A program made the position numbers and the translations under genes. This document shows positions 35,103 through 48,640 of a stretch of DNA of 64,000 bases, in pieces; within the stretch, counting starts at the first letter, position 1, and the number at the start of each line of letters is the position of its first letter. The notes below the pieces were generated by a model. That model saw only the letters and a list, made by a program, of their open reading frames with translations. It had not been told where the DNA came from and made no database searches. The DNA is from Polyodon spathula (taxonomy: Eukaryota; Chordata; Actinopteri; Acipenseriformes; Polyodontidae). Where the stretch lies: contig NC_054548.1 of the NCBI RefSeq assembly GCF_017654505.1, positions 35,891,570-35,955,569 on the forward strand. Direction: 5' to 3'.

Positions 35103-35228
35103 CTTTATGTCTTGCAAGGTATCGACCAAGTACAATTATTAAACACAGGGTGATGAAGACAACAACAGCGACTACTCCACCGATAACTGCGTGGTCAGTT
35201 GCAGCCTGATCAGCCAAGGCATTGGGAT
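35103..35228 (-). CDS. cadm2: cadm2 transmembrane exon
   Basis: This 126-nt, phase 1-1 exon encodes [18 protein letters not shown], a hydrophobic segment ([17 protein letters not shown]) and RYLARHK. This is the membrane-proximal stalk end, the single transmembrane helix and the basic stop-transfer start of the 4.1-binding motif. DPNALA and [10 protein letters not shown] are as I remember them for CADM2. The splice sites are CTCTTTAG before 35228 and AAAG/GTATG after 35103. The intron to the last exon is about 1.6 kb. Confidence 0.96.
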
Positions 35229-36590
35229 CTAAAGAGAGCAAAAAAATAAATGAAATAACCTGGTGACAAGCAGTCTCTTATATTCTAATGCTTTTGAATT
35301 TTGTACATACGGTTTATAATACTTTAGATTTGATTGCATATTTACTGTAAAGTCATGAAAAATCAAAGCTCTTATGATTTAAATATAAGGAAGGCTCAAA
35401 GCAGATACAGGCAGTACTTGGGTACTGGTATCCTGAGAGTTTATTTTAAAGTATTTAGTAAATTTGCATGTTGAAAGCAGATTAATAGACCAGTGTGAAA
35501 AATAATTTTAAAAAGTTATTGAATTGTATGGGTAAAGCAAAGACAAAACTATACTTTATAACCAGAAAAATAAAGTAGAATTACCCCAACAGAGATAAGT
35601 AGCGTTAGAAGTTTTTGCAATGGCAGCCAATGCTTGTGAGCTGGTGACCAGTAAGAATTGATAATTGAACACAGATGTACTGGTTATGCAGCTTTTCTAT
35701 ATGGTTACATCAATTAATCAATTTATAAATGTAGATTTCATTTGGAAATACTAAAACCAGAAACCATATAAAAGTCGATAAGATAACCTTAAATACAGTG
35801 AAAACCTGCATACGGTGTTAGATTTGTATACTTTACCTTAATTTTCATCACAATTCAAATTGGCTATAAATCTTATAAATAATTTGTTTTCTTGAAGTGC
35901 TATCCTTAGAGCCAGATAATATATTAAAACATGTAAGGAGCTAGGTGACAAGTTCAGTGTAGAATATATATTAAAAAAAAAATACAACAACAAACAACAA
36001 TCTGCAACACAAAATCTAGGGATGTGCATAGTTATAACCTTTGTGAAATTCAAGAGTAGTGACAATGGCTTCCTGTCATCACTAACTGGCTCTATTTAAA
36101 CTCCAGGGTATGACGTTTTCTTTTCTCTTAACACATTTGCTCCTCCTCTTCACCATCTTTGTTCCCCTCTTAGGTGGTGGTGTCTCATCATCCCACCTTG
36201 GCAGCTCGAACCTGAGCCTCACCTTATGAGGGCGGCTCAATTGGGTCAGTGGGAACCAAGCCCAATAATACCTAATAAAACCCCTCTCACTCTCCAGACA
36301 TTTTCTTGCCTAATTCATTATTGCACCCTGGCAAGGACCCTAGGTACAGCATCTGAACTATTTAAACATATCTTTCAAATGTGCGTATCTGTGTAAGAGA
36401 TTGTGCAAGTGGCCCTGATCAAGACAACGCTGCTTTTTCTCCACTGGCTGTGTTCAACAGAATGACATGTCAGGTCAAAGACAAGACTTTCAAACAAAAA
36501 AAAAAAATCAGGCCAGCCTGTTCACAATATATACTGTATATATATAAAATTTTGTAACCACTCGTTTGCATGACAATCACAAACATACTA
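35229..36590. other. cadm2 intron sequence, unassigned
   Basis: This is the start of the 19.6-kb intron between the transmembrane exon and the 45-nt optional exon. No repeat was recognised in this part apart from short simple sequence. Confidence 0.5.
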
Positions 36591-36593
36591 AAG

Positions 36594-36939
36594 CACCTGT
36601 CATTTCTTGTCATTGTTAACATTCTGACAATGTTTTACACTTATAATTTTAAAGTCTGTTTCAAAATGGCCTCTTTAGTGCACTGGGGTTTCAAATCAGG
36701 GGTGTGACCTCTAAATCACTGTAGGAAGAGCAATTAAAAAACAAAAAAAACATAACAAGTGCTCTGCTTTTCTGTTCCATACCACACCATGGATAGTTAT
36801 TGCTGTGCTACCTGTTTGGCACACCCATGATCTCAGAGCCCAGTACACCAGAGCACACATTTTAAGCTTTGAAACAGACTTTAAAATTATAAGTGTAAAA
36901 CGTTGTCAGGATGTTAACATGGAAAGAAATGACAGGCAC
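36594..36939. mobile_element. MITE with about 70-bp inverted repeats
   Basis: CACCTGTCATTTCTTGTCAT...GTCTGTTTC (36594-36664) is matched in inverse by GAAACAGACTTTAAAATTAT...AAATGACAGGCAC (36870-36938), with a few differences. About 205 bp separate the arms. The superfamily is unknown. Confidence 0.8.
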
Positions 36940-38672
36940 ATTATTTAAACAGTTATAGCATGTTTAACGCTAGATTTTTCAGAACCCAACTACTTGCTCT
37001 TTGTCACTGGCACTGTGACAGAAAATATGTTTTAATTTAAATGATATTCTTTCCTGTATGGCTGTAACAAGTGTGGAAGGGGCATTTTTAAAAATCTATT
37101 TTGACCAGAGACTGCTACTTTGGTGCCAAGTACCATAGCTGTAGCTATTACATTTCCTCTGGTCTGCTGAAAAATGACAGTATAATTCTATTGCACACAG
37201 GGACATTAGCATAGTGACCCCCTCCCCCATTTTATCTTTCAAAGTTTGAATCCCATTGAAAGCCTGCTTAATGATTTAAAGATACAATGTCACAAAGTGT
37301 TTATGTTTCAAAGGACATCACTACCCTACAATAAAAGGGCATCACCCCCTACAATAGCTGACATATCTGTGGTTGAAAATCTGAGTTTAACATGAAAACA
37401 AAGTTGAAACTATAACTACAGGAGCACGGTAGATAAACTGCTGCAGCATGGAGCCTTTGATGTAGATCCCATTCTCATTGCTGCTTGATCATTCGAGTAA
37501 GTCTGACCTTTATCTATACATTGGGGATAAACACTGTTTTCTGTATACAGTGCACTCTAGAGCTCGGCCGATATTTGGGTTTATATAAATATCGGTATTG
37601 GTTAAAACTTCACTGATATTTGGTCGATATTTATCTAACAAATTGCATGAAACAAAACGCAGACAGGTAAGTTTAGTTTTCCCTGCCCATCAACATTGCA
37701 TTGCATTGTGGGAGTTGATGTTGCCTAGCAGCAGCAGAACCCACAAATCCTCATCACAAGTTAACCTGGGAGTTATCAAAGAGGTTTCACAGACAGAAAC
37801 TAAAGGTAAGACTTCACTTTATTGTATTTATCTCTTTATTTGGGCCTAAATAATAAAAACTTACTGTTAAGCATGAATTCACTCCCCCTGCTGCTTTTTT
37901 TATTCAGTAAAATGACGCTAGAACTTCACTAAACATACCCAAATTATTGCATGTAAACAAGTGAACCATCTAGTTTTTGTTTTTCCCCAGACTTATTTAA
38001 AAAAATAAAATTACAATAAATGTTAAAGTGCCTTGACCTTATCTCAGTCTGTGAAGCTAAAACCCCAGAATGGGAACTGAAATTAATGTTTCGCTTTTCC
38101 TTCCTTCTTTTGTTTCTGAACTCAGATGCTAAATACTGTAAATAAAGAAAAGAAAAAAAAAAGATGCACTACCGGTGCAGTTGATGTAGCAACGAATGTA
38201 CCCCTTTAAATATTTACAGCCAAAATGTATATTGTAAGATGTATATTAAAAATAAACAAATAAATAAATAAAGTGTAATTTTCAGGGTGGGACATTGGGT
38301 GGGGAGGAGGAAGGATAATAATGTGTGTACTGTATTAAAACATTCTGCCTTAGCAGACTTTTCTGGAGAAGCATGAATTTTGATGATTCTTAAATTTTTT
38401 TTATTTTACAGGTGGCAGAAGAGTCTCGTAAGAGAAATGTGTCACAGTTTTTTTTTTAAAGAATCCGATGTTGGTACAGCAGACTGAACCCCCTGTGCTG
38501 GAAAAGTAAGTTTTAAAAAAAAAAAAAAAGAAGCAGAAAATACTTCCAATAGATGAAGCACAAACAGATTCGTCATTTGTCTAAAGACACATTTGACAGA
38601 AAAAAAAAAAAAAAAAAAAAAAACTGGACTCTTCAAACACATGTATTACAATGTTAAGATGGTTAAAAATGG

Positions 38673-38786
<114 letters not shown>

Positions 38787-39385
38787 CTGTGAAAAAGTAT
38801 TTGCCCCCGATCTGATTTTCTGTATTTTTGCATATTTCTGACACGGAATGTTATCAGATCTTCAACCAAAATCTAATATTAGATAAAAATGACCCTGAGT
38901 GAACACATAACACAAATTTTTGATACTTATTTCATTTATTAATTAAAGGAAGTTATGCAAACCCCAGTGCCCCCCGTGTGAAAAAGTAATTGCCCCCTTA
39001 GACTCAATAACTGGTTACGCCACCTTTAGCAACAATAACTGCAACCAAACGCTTCCTGTAGTTATTGATCAGTCTCTTACAGTGCGTGGAGGAATTTTGG
39101 CCTACTCCTTCATGCAGAAGTGGTTCAACTCCGTGACATTTGTGGGTTTTCGAGCATAAACTGCTTGTTTCAGGTCCTGCCACAATATCTCAATGGGGTT
39201 TAAGTCTGGACTTTCTTGTTCTTCAACCACGTTGATGTAGACTTGCTTCTGTGTTTCGGATCATTGTCTTGCTGTATGACCCAGCTGCGCTTCAGCTTCA
39301 GCTCCCGGACAGATGGCCTGAAATTCTCCTGTAGAATTCTCTGATACAGAGCAGAATTAATGGTTTCTTCAATGATGGCAAGTCA

Positions 39386-39487
<102 letters not shown>

Positions 39488-39585
39488 TCAGCAGACATAA
39501 CGGGGCCCATATTGGCCAAAAAGTTCCACTTTGACTAATCTGTCCATAGAACATTGTTCCATTTCTCTTAAGGATCATCCAGGTG

Positions 39586-40010
39586 CTATTTGGCAAACTT
39601 GAGACGAGCATTTATGTTCTTCTTAGTGAGCAGTGGTTTCTGCCTTGCTACTCTGCCATGAATCCCATTTTTGCCCAGTGTCTTTGTGATGGTGGAGTCA
39701 TGAACACTGACCTTAGCCGAGGTGAGAGAGGCCTGCGAATCCCTGGATGTTGTTTTAGGGTTCTTTGTGACTTCCTGGACGATTTTACACCTTGCTGTTG
39801 GAGAGATTTTGGCAGGACGGACACTCCTGGGAAGATTCACTACTGTCCAAAACTTTCTCCATTTGGACAATATGGCTGTGGTTTGGTGGAGCCCCAAAGC
39901 CTTAGAAATGGCTTTGTAACCCTTTCCAGACTTGTATGCATCAACAACTTTTTTCCCGGAGGTCTTCAGGAATTTCTTTTGATTGTGGCATGACGTGCCT
40001 CTAGAACCTG
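39586..40010 (-). pseudogene. Tc1 transposase N-terminal remnant
   Basis: The minus frame at 39897-39586 gives a DNA-binding helix-turn-helix domain of Tc1 transposases (SPTARCKIVQEVTKNPKTTS, DSTITKTLGKNGIHGRVARQ, KPLLTKKNINARLKFAK). The upstream start and the DDE catalytic domain downstream are frame-broken, so no functional enzyme is expected. Confidence 0.8.
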
Positions 40011-40161
40011 TGTGATGACAACTTCACTCTGATGGTAACGGCCAAAGTTAGTCAGATTTATATTGGGCAGTTCTGGCCCAAATCAGGCCTGATTGTTAAC
40101 CAAAGTATTCAAACAGCTGACCCTAATTATCCCTTTAATTGGGTTCAGTTAACTAGGAGGG

Positions 40162-40802
40162 TGTCACAAAGATGGCCGGAGTGGGTGGCGTCAGACCAGA
40201 AACAGGAAAATAAACAGATAGAGAGAGGTGGAGTTTGGTGGAGCTGAGCGAATGCTTTTGCTCAGCATTTAATAAATAAACAGAACAGAAAATAAAAAGG
40301 TTGTAACACTACAAAAACAGGACACGGCACATTCGCCAAAATAAATAGACAAACAAAACGGACTAAACAAAACAAACAATTGACTAACAAACAAACACGG
40401 TGAGCTTTATTTTTTTAACAATTACTATTATTCTTATTATTTTTACCTTCGTCTCCTATCCCGTTCTCCACTCACCGAACACCCAACCGCGAGTGGGTGT
40501 AAACATGTTGCTTTTATGCAGCTGTACCAAGACTCAATTGCTAATCAATCATTCAATTGGAGTCTCGGTACAACTGCGCGTGAATTAATAAAGTGCAATT
40601 CCCAGTGCTCACATATTATTACTTTTTATTTGCACGTGAAGTGCTGTGCAATCCTTGTGCCTAAATACAAATATACATTTTAAACCACTCGTGTTACACA
40701 GACCCGTTTATGTCCCGTGTACCAGTGACTATACACCAACATTTAACACACCACAAGCAACATATAACAGATAATATACACAGGGGAGGGCACTTTGTCA
40801 CA
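40162..40802. mobile_element. Solo LTR inserted in the Tc1 element
   Basis: It begins TGTCACAAAG and ends CTTTGTCACA, perfectly inverse 10-base ends as in an LTR. It interrupts the Tc1 text between ...AACTAGGAGG and GGGGGCAATAAC, with a G-rich target duplication whose exact length is unclear. No internal retroelement genes are present, so this is a solo LTR of about 641 bp left by recombination. Orientation is not settled. Confidence 0.8.
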
Positions 40803-41794
40803 GGGGGCAATAACATTTTTCACACCTGAAGATTGCATGTTTGATTACCTTGCACACCAAACAAGTGAAAGAAGCACCAAACTTTGGTGTCATTTTTTCT
40901 CTCAGACTCCCTCATATACTACTACAACCCACAAAAAGATCTGACCAAATGCAATGTGAAAAATGTGCAAAAATGCTTTACCTTTACCTTTTAATGTAAC
41001 TCGTGTGTTCTTTTGGTTTAATAAAGCTTTTAATATCACATATTGTATCAGCTATCGGCATCGGTGGTATCAGTCGATCGCTAGTTTTCTGTACCTGCCA
41101 CCTCTTTCTGTTTTTAGTAGGGAGCCTCCTTAGAACTGTTTGTAGCAAGACGGAGTCCTATTACAGATCAGAAAATAACGAGGGATCACAGCAAACAGGT
41201 TTGTTTACCCTTTTTAGCTGGTGCTGCAATAGATTTACTTTTCCCTTAGCGAGTGTGAAAGGGAAACGTGTGCGCCAAGCTTTTCCATGCCACCCCTATC
41301 ACGTTATACAGATACTAGAGCCAGGAACGCCAAGTTAGTTGAAGCTTGAGGTACTATAGACATTTATTGCAGGTAAACAGAATTCTTAGGAGGAAACTGG
41401 TCTAACATCGGCCTAGGGATTAGACAAAACTTGCCTTTTCCTATCCCCTCCTGTCTTTCCTTGATACCTTTTCTCTGCCTTCTCCTCGATTGAGACTGAA
41501 CAGATACAGAAGCTGCGGTTCTGCACCTTCCATAGATATCAAGCCCTGCATAGTTCTTAAAAACTCTTAACACAATATACAAACCTGCATAATTAGTACC
41601 AGGCTTTGGAAAATAATGCCTCTTACTATTTACATTATCACTAACAAATACATAAATTCCAAAATAATTTCATAAATAACCTAGATTTTTAAAGCATGGA
41701 GCTTGTGTAGGTGAGCTCCCATTCCCAGCCTCGATGTTACCGCTGCAAACGATTCTCTCTATGCTAGACCAAAGTAAATACTGAGTATTCATTA

Positions 41795-42210
41795 CATGGT
41801 GTAACAAATTATTATTTTTTTTGTTCCTGGGTAGTAAGTGTTATTTCTGACTACAAAAGATTTAGAAGTGAGTAGTTTTTCGAGATTTACGATTATACTG
41901 TAAATTTACAGTATAATCGTGAATCTTGAAAAACTACTCACTTTAAATCTTTTGTAGTCATTTTTGTATTACTTTAGTATAAATACATGTTAATTTGGAT
42001 TCATATATTGTTTTTTTCTGACTTTATGTGAACGAAAAGACACAAAAGTGCCCGTTTTCTCATTGGAAATAGTGATATTTTGAAATGTACCTGTCCTGGT
42101 CACAAAAGCAAAGTTTGTGGGGAATAATAGCCATTTTCTATACTTTTGAGGCATAAGCAATTAGAAATAACACTTACTACCCAGGAACAAAAATTGTGTT
42201 ACATAGTGTT
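41795..42210. mobile_element. Palindromic MITE, copy 1
   Basis: The ends are inverse: GGTGTAACAAATT...GTTCCTGGGTAGTAAGTG on the left, and CACTTACTACCCAGGAAC...AATTGTGTTACATAGTG on the right. It shares its whole right half with the copy at 52461-52940. A near-perfect palindrome with arms of about 56 bp occupies 41848-41960. Most of the left arm seen in copy 2 is missing here. It has no coding capacity. Confidence 0.85.
41848..41960. repeat. Near-perfect palindrome, arms about 56 bp
   Basis: TGACTACAAAAGATTTAGAA...ATACTGTAAA is followed without a loop by its near-exact reverse complement, ending TCTTTTGTAGTCA. It would extrude as a cruciform or fold as a long RNA hairpin. In the sister copy (52461-52940) most of one arm has been lost. 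Confidence 0.93.
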
Positions 42211-42436
42211 ATTATTATTATTTTATAATTGTTTTATAAATATAATAATATATAATAAATAATAATAATAATATAATAATAATATCAACTGCAAAATAAT
42301 ATTATAACATTAGTTGACGTTTAAAATAGCATTAGTTTTGATTTACATGGTATTGTCATGTTGGACTTAAATGTAACATACACCTACCATTAAAACAGTT
42401 TGGCTTTAGTTCTACATTTGTAAACAATTGTAAAAC

Positions 42437-42459
42437 AAATAATAATAATAATAATAATA

Positions 42460-42506
<47 letters not shown>
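42437..42506. repeat. (AAT)n microsatellite
   Basis: A nearly pure AAT array. A looser AAT-rich stretch also lies at 42210-42290. Confidence 0.95.
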
Positions 42507-42507
<1 letters not shown>

Positions 42508-42907
42508 ATTTTAAAACATTCTACACAAATACATTGAAGGAATAAAATGGCCAATGTAGTCCAGGGATGTTTACTCATAATGAGGACCCCCTCACAGTGA
42601 TGAACAGTTTAAATGACATTTAAAATAGGTTTCTTTCTGTGGTTGTATTCATTTTTAATCCATTTACTAGTTCCACTCTCTCTGAAAAGAACCAGTAGAA
42701 ACTAAAAATACCACCTGTATTTCTATCAAGTAGTTTCAATATTGATCTTTGATGTAAGTAGCTTCTCACTGGGATCTGAATCCTTTTGTAATCTTTCAAA
42801 GCTGTTGTGCAATATTCCAAAATTCCTCCATACTTTAAGTAATTAGAGAGAAGACATAGATCATATTTCATTTTGTGTTATTTGTACTTGTACTTTAATC
42901 ATGGTTG

Positions 42908-42909
<2 letters not shown>

Positions 42910-42993
<84 letters not shown>
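42910..42993. repeat. Compound (TA)n(TG)n microsatellite
   Basis: TA to 42976 then TG to 42993. Confidence 0.97.
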
Positions 42994-43149
42994 ATATTAT
43001 TAGTGTCTGGCTTCACAAACACAGATTATCACTAATCTAGTGTTACGTTACCTTAAGGTAATTTTAGATAATACAAAATTATTTGTCCCAACCAGGGTCT
43101 GTGAAATTAGCCTTTTGTGCTTTATCTTTACTAAAACCATACCTACCAA

Positions 43150-43620
43150 CTCTTTGGCCCTGTCCACACTACATAAGCTATCTCGAGAACCGTACTCAAA
43201 AACATTTTAATTAATCCAGTTTAAAGCGTCCACACTAAATTACCATTTCATGTTTAGTCAGGCTTAATGCATACAAACACAATTAAAATAGTCTGGTTAC
43301 AGTTCGTAGCAGCGCAGAGGGCTGTGAGGCTTACTATGACACCGTGAACTGTATTTTATGTTTACAACCCAGCAAATATTGAGAACGTGCCCAAGGATGA
43401 CATAGTGCTTCTTAACATGAACATAATGGCTTTGTTTCTTAAAAACACAGGCATGTTTTATCATAATGTGTGCGTTTCATTTTGAACTCCGAAGTTCTCC
43501 TTCACTGTAGACAGTGCTGTACTTGTGATGCAATCTAGAACCGGACTCGAGACTAGCCCGAGGTGGTCTCGAGTACGATATTAAACGCTGCTTAGTGGGG
43601 TGGGCAACCCTGGTCATGGA
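43150..43620. mobile_element. Possible MITE, unclassified
   Basis: CTGTCCACACTACATAAG...TCTCGAGAACCGTACTC near 43166-43200 resembles, in inverse, the block around 43540-43610 (TCTAGAACCGGACTCGAGAC, TCTCGAGTACGATATTAAAC). The symmetry is partial, so this call is weak. Confidence 0.3.
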
Positions 43621-44479
43621 GGCAGCGTTGCCAGAAATTAAAATGCACTTGTAGCCCTGTGGCATCTGCCGCATAAATTAATTAAATATTTCTATATTCT
43701 ATATTATGTTCATTTCATTTGTTGCTTCCTATGAATGGTTGCTAGGTTGCGCCAGAGAGGGATCTCATTACTTTTTTCTATGGCACTTCTACAAGCTTCT
43801 TTTTATATTGTATTTGTTACTTTGTTTTCAGGCTGATTTTTTGTTTCTTCTGTGTTTTCAGTTTGTTTGCTGTATTTATATGTTTAACTTGATTGGGTTT
43901 GAAGCACTCATTGCCTGTTTGGACATACTATTTGTGTGTTTGTTTGCATATGAAGAATCAGTACATTTATTGTCTGGTTTAAATGATTGAGGCATCTCCC
44001 TTTAGTATTTTTTAAGTAATTATAACTTTAAAAAAAATCCTGCATCCTTTTGCGGTACTGACCACGCCTTTCCCCCTTTATTAAATGTTTTAATGCAATT
44101 GGTTCAGGGAGGTAAACTTTCCTTAGAGGTTAGCATTTTTGCTAAAGGTGGATGTTATAGCCCAAAGTCAACAAAGTACTAGCCCAAAAGTAGCCCAATA
44201 TTATGTTTTTCGACCAAACCCAAACGTAACCCAATAAATGTGGTATTTTGCAGTTTCTGGTACATTTATTTTAAGGAATAAATCCCAGCTGTGCACAGAC
44301 ATATAGGTATTGCACAACTATGGAGAGCAGAGTGGCCAATTTAGGGTTAATAAGGAAAAAGGTATTGGGGGGAGAAAGTTCAATTGTTTTACATAGTGTA
44401 ATTTACAGTACAGGACTCGGGCCCGGAAAAAAAACTATAAATGTCTTGTATTTTAACTGGAATTTCAAAGTCTTTCAAA

Positions 44480-45450
44480 CTTTAACTATGTAGTGAACTA
44501 AGTCTGTTCACTTTGTAAAGAGTTCCATTAGCTGTTAAACATAGTACTGTCAAATTTAGCAAGCCGCTTCTAGGAGGCGCCAATGAGGCAGAGGTCAGGC
44601 CGTTTCTCTGTAGTCCCAATCGAATGTGCAGTGTGTTTGATAGCAGCTTCAGTCCCATTCTGCCTGGACTCTCATCTTTAAGAAACGACATGTGAGAGAA
44701 CACATTCTCTACAAGCGCGCTTGAAATTGGAAGTGTCAACATCCTGATCGCACCAAATGTCATTTCTTCCAAACAACGATTGCCGCTGCATCAGTGTATT
44801 CATACACCTCAATCCAGAAACGACCCACATTTTCCATTTCAGTGAATTTGCGGGAAGACCCGTTTCTCCGCTGTGATTCCAACACCTCTGTTGTACACAC
44901 AAAAAAATACCAGACAGCTCAGTCACAGCTGGCTTTTGTCTGCCTTTGGGTTTAAAAGCTGCAGTTTCTTGTCCAGTGACAAGGAAGCCTGTAAATCCAA
45001 AGTAAGCACCTGGTTTTCATTGTTAGCTCTGAAGACACCTGGCTTTGCAACTCTTTGAAGAGTTGACATATACAGCATCTGTAGGTCACAAAATATTATG
45101 AGTGTGTCACCTGATTGTAGCTGGAATATTTTGTTGACTCTTCTAATTTCCTGCAAGAAAGGCTTCAGAAAAATCAAATACAGAAAGTTGGTCTCGCTTT
45201 GTACATTTCAATCAACAATCTAGCAGAATAGCAATGTTCCACAGAAGCAGCTTGGCCAAAATGCAATTTCAATTGATGAAACAGTTCAAGAATTTGCTCA
45301 ACACAATCGTCGATAACGAGCCAATGAGTGCAGCTGGGAGAAATCCGTTTCAGGTGGTGATGTAGCTTAACACCGTCACTGTATGTAATGTGTACTAATC
45401 CTGCACGCACGTGTATGTAGCCATACTGAAGCCTGCTTTTTTCCAAAAAT
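44480..45450 (-). pseudogene. hAT transposase C-terminal fragment
   Basis: On the minus strand, 45446-45174 reads LHFGQAASVEHCYSARLLIE and MYKARPTF. It continues in another frame at 45177-44923 with FLKPFLQEIRRVNKIFQLQS and DTLIIFCDLQMLYMSTLQRV. The end at 44772-44482 has LPISSALVENVFSHMSFLKD and RMGLKLLSNTLHIRLGL, the hAT C-terminal dimerisation domain. Frameshifts separate the parts. The N-terminus and terminal repeats were not found. It abuts the pogo MITE at 45566. Confidence 0.8.
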
Positions 45451-45565
45451 ATATTTTTTAAATGTTTTGTTCTTGCTTGTGTCTATAATTCCTTTACTGT
45501 GACTTCTAACTTCTATATTCTTCTGACTTTTCTGAGCCTTAATAAACATAATAATTTTTATTTGT

Positions 45566-46312
45566 TGAGTAAATGCTTCAGCTAAAGAACAGGAACTTTG
45601 CTTAAAAGAACACCTTCTTGGCACCAATAGTGATTCATTTACCATGGATATAGTATTGTAAAAAAAAAACAACTTGTCATCACGAGTGTCTTGAGGGGCA
45701 CATTCCGATTTCCACGAGTGCATCATCGCTACAAAATGGCAAGTAAATAAACAGTAAAATGCTTCGCTGTTTCTCTTGCTACACTAAGTTGGAAATTGTT
45801 CGAGCTCTTGAAAATAACCTGAATCTGACACAATTTGGTGTTTCCTGTTCTGGCGAGTTGCTTCACCATTTTGTTAAATAATGTGCATATCTTGTATATT
45901 GCTGTTGCATTTTGTAACATGGGTGCTGTGATAATTTAGTTTGGCAGTTTATTAACGTTAAGTTAACCATAAGTAACGCCCATTATTTTTGCCTATGCCA
46001 TTGTGATAGCCAGAAACACACCCGCCAGCTAATTTCATAGTACATAATGATTTAAGCTTTTTGACCGTGCTTTACTTTAGTTTTATTAACGTTAGTTTGC
46101 TACTTTATTATCATAGTTGATTAACATACATTTGCCTATTCTTTTGCTTGTAGTTATTCAGTTCATTTCAGATGCTGATGCACATGCATCATGACAAGTA
46201 CTACATATGTATTTATTTATATGTTGATTCACATTGTGACTGGTGACTAACTCTTTCTTAGAGAACATATCGCTTGATTCCCAAGGGGTGTTCTCTTAGC
46301 CACAGACTACTG
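45566..46312 (+). mobile_element. pogo/Tigger-type MITE, copy 2, left end truncated
   Basis: It matches 22418-23139 along its length: AGAACAGGAACTT..., GGCACCAATAGTGATTCATT, the ATGGCAAGTAA pogo start, GGTGTTTCCTGTTCTGGCGA and the right terminal repeat GCCACAGACTACTG followed by TA. The left terminal repeat is lost. Relative to copy 1 it carries an extra stretch near 45960-46080. Confidence 0.8.
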
Positions 46313-47821
46313 TATTGCACAGAGGTAACATACCCTATTGATGTGATATCGTGGTATTGAAATGGATTACCAGTGTGCACAAGTTCATACCACTGATGCC
46401 AAAAATTGAAAAATGTCATCACCTGTGTTTGCCTTAGATCAACTGCGAGGTGCCCTTAAAATTGTTTGGTGAAGGAACATGCTGTAATATTCTAGGTACT
46501 GTAGTACTAAAGTGGATAACCATTGTGGAATTTTAATGTGAAATAAAAAATAGTATTAGGAGCACCATCTCATTAAAAATACCATGGTACAAATTATAAT
46601 AAAATGAGGAAAACCACTTTAACAACAATAGTAAGTCAAATTGCATTATATAAAAAAAAATAATATATATAAAAAAAAACCTTAAAAAGAATTTGCATAC
46701 ACTAGGAAAAAAAAAAAAAAAAGTTACATCAGTTTAGCCTATCAGTGCTGTGTGCCTTCTGAGCTGCTTGTAGCCTCGCTTGTTATTATCCAATATTAAT
46801 AAATGATCCTTGTAACTACTATGCGTTACCTGAGGCATGCACTCCGATGTTTTTCTAATTGGATATCTTGAACTGAAACTATTTATGATCTTCATGTGCC
46901 AGGCCACCTCATAAATATTCCCAAGGCAAATTTACTGACTGACAACACTTTAATCAAAATGGATAATATGAAAACGAATTTATTAGGCTATAAAGATTAA
47001 TATAAGGAGTATGACCCATTTTATTACTCTGTGCTGTTTTGGGGTTCATTATTTCTCTTGGAAATATAGTAGTTTTATAAATGTTCGTTTCATCTGTTAC
47101 AGATTGACAGAATTCATCAGCTGTGCCTCTTAAAAGATAGAAGCTGTACAGTACAAAATGATCAATCGTTCACACTGCAGAACACATTATCTTTTAATAA
47201 GGCTGGAGACTTTTCTTTCTATGTGATTTAATATTGGAATATGAATGCAGATTTCTCTTTAAATATTTATATTCCAATCCTCCATCCTCACTTTGCAATG
47301 TTCCTCTAATAAATGGTATTTATTCAGCTAATGTTATTCCAATGCATGAGGTTTTGTTGTTTACAAAACATAATTTTCACTTTATTATTATGACACATTT
47401 CACAAGCATCCTTTTATTCTATCTGGGGCATAAACAGGAACATATTGTACAAGGCTTAAGAAGTCTATAAGTTTACAAGTCTATAAGTTCCTTTAATATT
47501 AATTTTAAAAGCTTCCAAATATCTGTACAAGTTTAATTAAAAAAACAATTGTTTTTTTAAAAAGTTTGTATTCATGATCAATATATACAGCAATATTTCT
47601 GTTGCATATTGCTTATATAACAGCAGAGTTTTTCAATTATAAACATCTAGATACTATGTTGTAAAATAAAGCCCAAGGCATCATAATGATATATGTATAA
47701 TATAACCAGCATAACATTCTCACAAAGGGAAAAGGCACAGCTTTATTTCACATTTATTTGTAGACAAAATAATTCCTCCCAGGGGAACCATGTAATATGA
47801 AACTCAATACCAATTTACTAT

Positions 47822-47886
<65 letters not shown>

Positions 47887-48640
47887 TTCCTCACATTGAC
47901 ATTTCAAATGTAAAATATGAATGACTTGTCTCTTCCTTCCTTGATGAGCTGTCAAAAATGATATGTGTTCTGGTTGTTTATTTGTTCAGTTTTTTGATTA
48001 AATTAGCACAGAGCAGACTTATTTTATGATGGCTCTGAACGACCAGACAACTTATAACATTGGAAGCCAGACAACTTATAACATTTGTGTTTGGGTCTAT
48101 TTTGTTCCACATCCCCAATTGGATATAATACATGCTCCCTTGCCATTCGGAAAAGTGCATCTGTAACATCAATCAGTATCTTTGATATAGAAAAATGAAG
48201 GGCTGCTGTAACCTTTACAGGTACAACTATGGTTTGACTGTGGGTTGTTTGTGATTCTAAATCAGACTTAAGCAGATATCACAGCTGTGTGAAAGTGCCT
48301 ATATCCAATCTGTATACATAAGTTGTTTTAGTTAGATCTATAAGTATCTGACAGGGAAGATATATTCTATGTTTAGTGTAGGGTCGTTTTCTCCTCCCTT
48401 CCCTCTCGTGCTACAGTTAAATTGGAAGCGCTTCGATATCCTCCATTGTCGATTACAGCTCAGTAGCCCTGTCAGTGCTCTCAGTTTAAGTAAGACTCAA
48501 GAGGGGTCATATCTTAATTAACAAGTATATTTTGGTGTATAATGTTTTTTGTACCTTTTGAAAATATGACGTTACTACAAAATAGAACTAATTACAGGCT
48601 TCAATCGCTGAACAAACTGTAATGCGAGTGTATTTTCATT
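46313..48640. other. cadm2 intron sequence, unassigned
   Basis: No gene was recognised. It includes short A tracts near 46650-46725 and a (TA)n array at 47825-47884. Confidence 0.5.
47825..47884. repeat. (TA)n microsatellite
   Basis: A pure array of about 60 bp. Confidence 0.97.

Noticed and set aside
43048..43061. TTACCTTAAGGTAA palindrome
   Set aside because: A 14-bp palindrome in AT-rich sequence, too short to mean anything by itself.
43706..43990. 94-residue hydrophobic open frame
   Set aside because: It is Phe/Leu/Cys-rich because of T-rich DNA. It has no recognisable domain, splice context or repeat homology.
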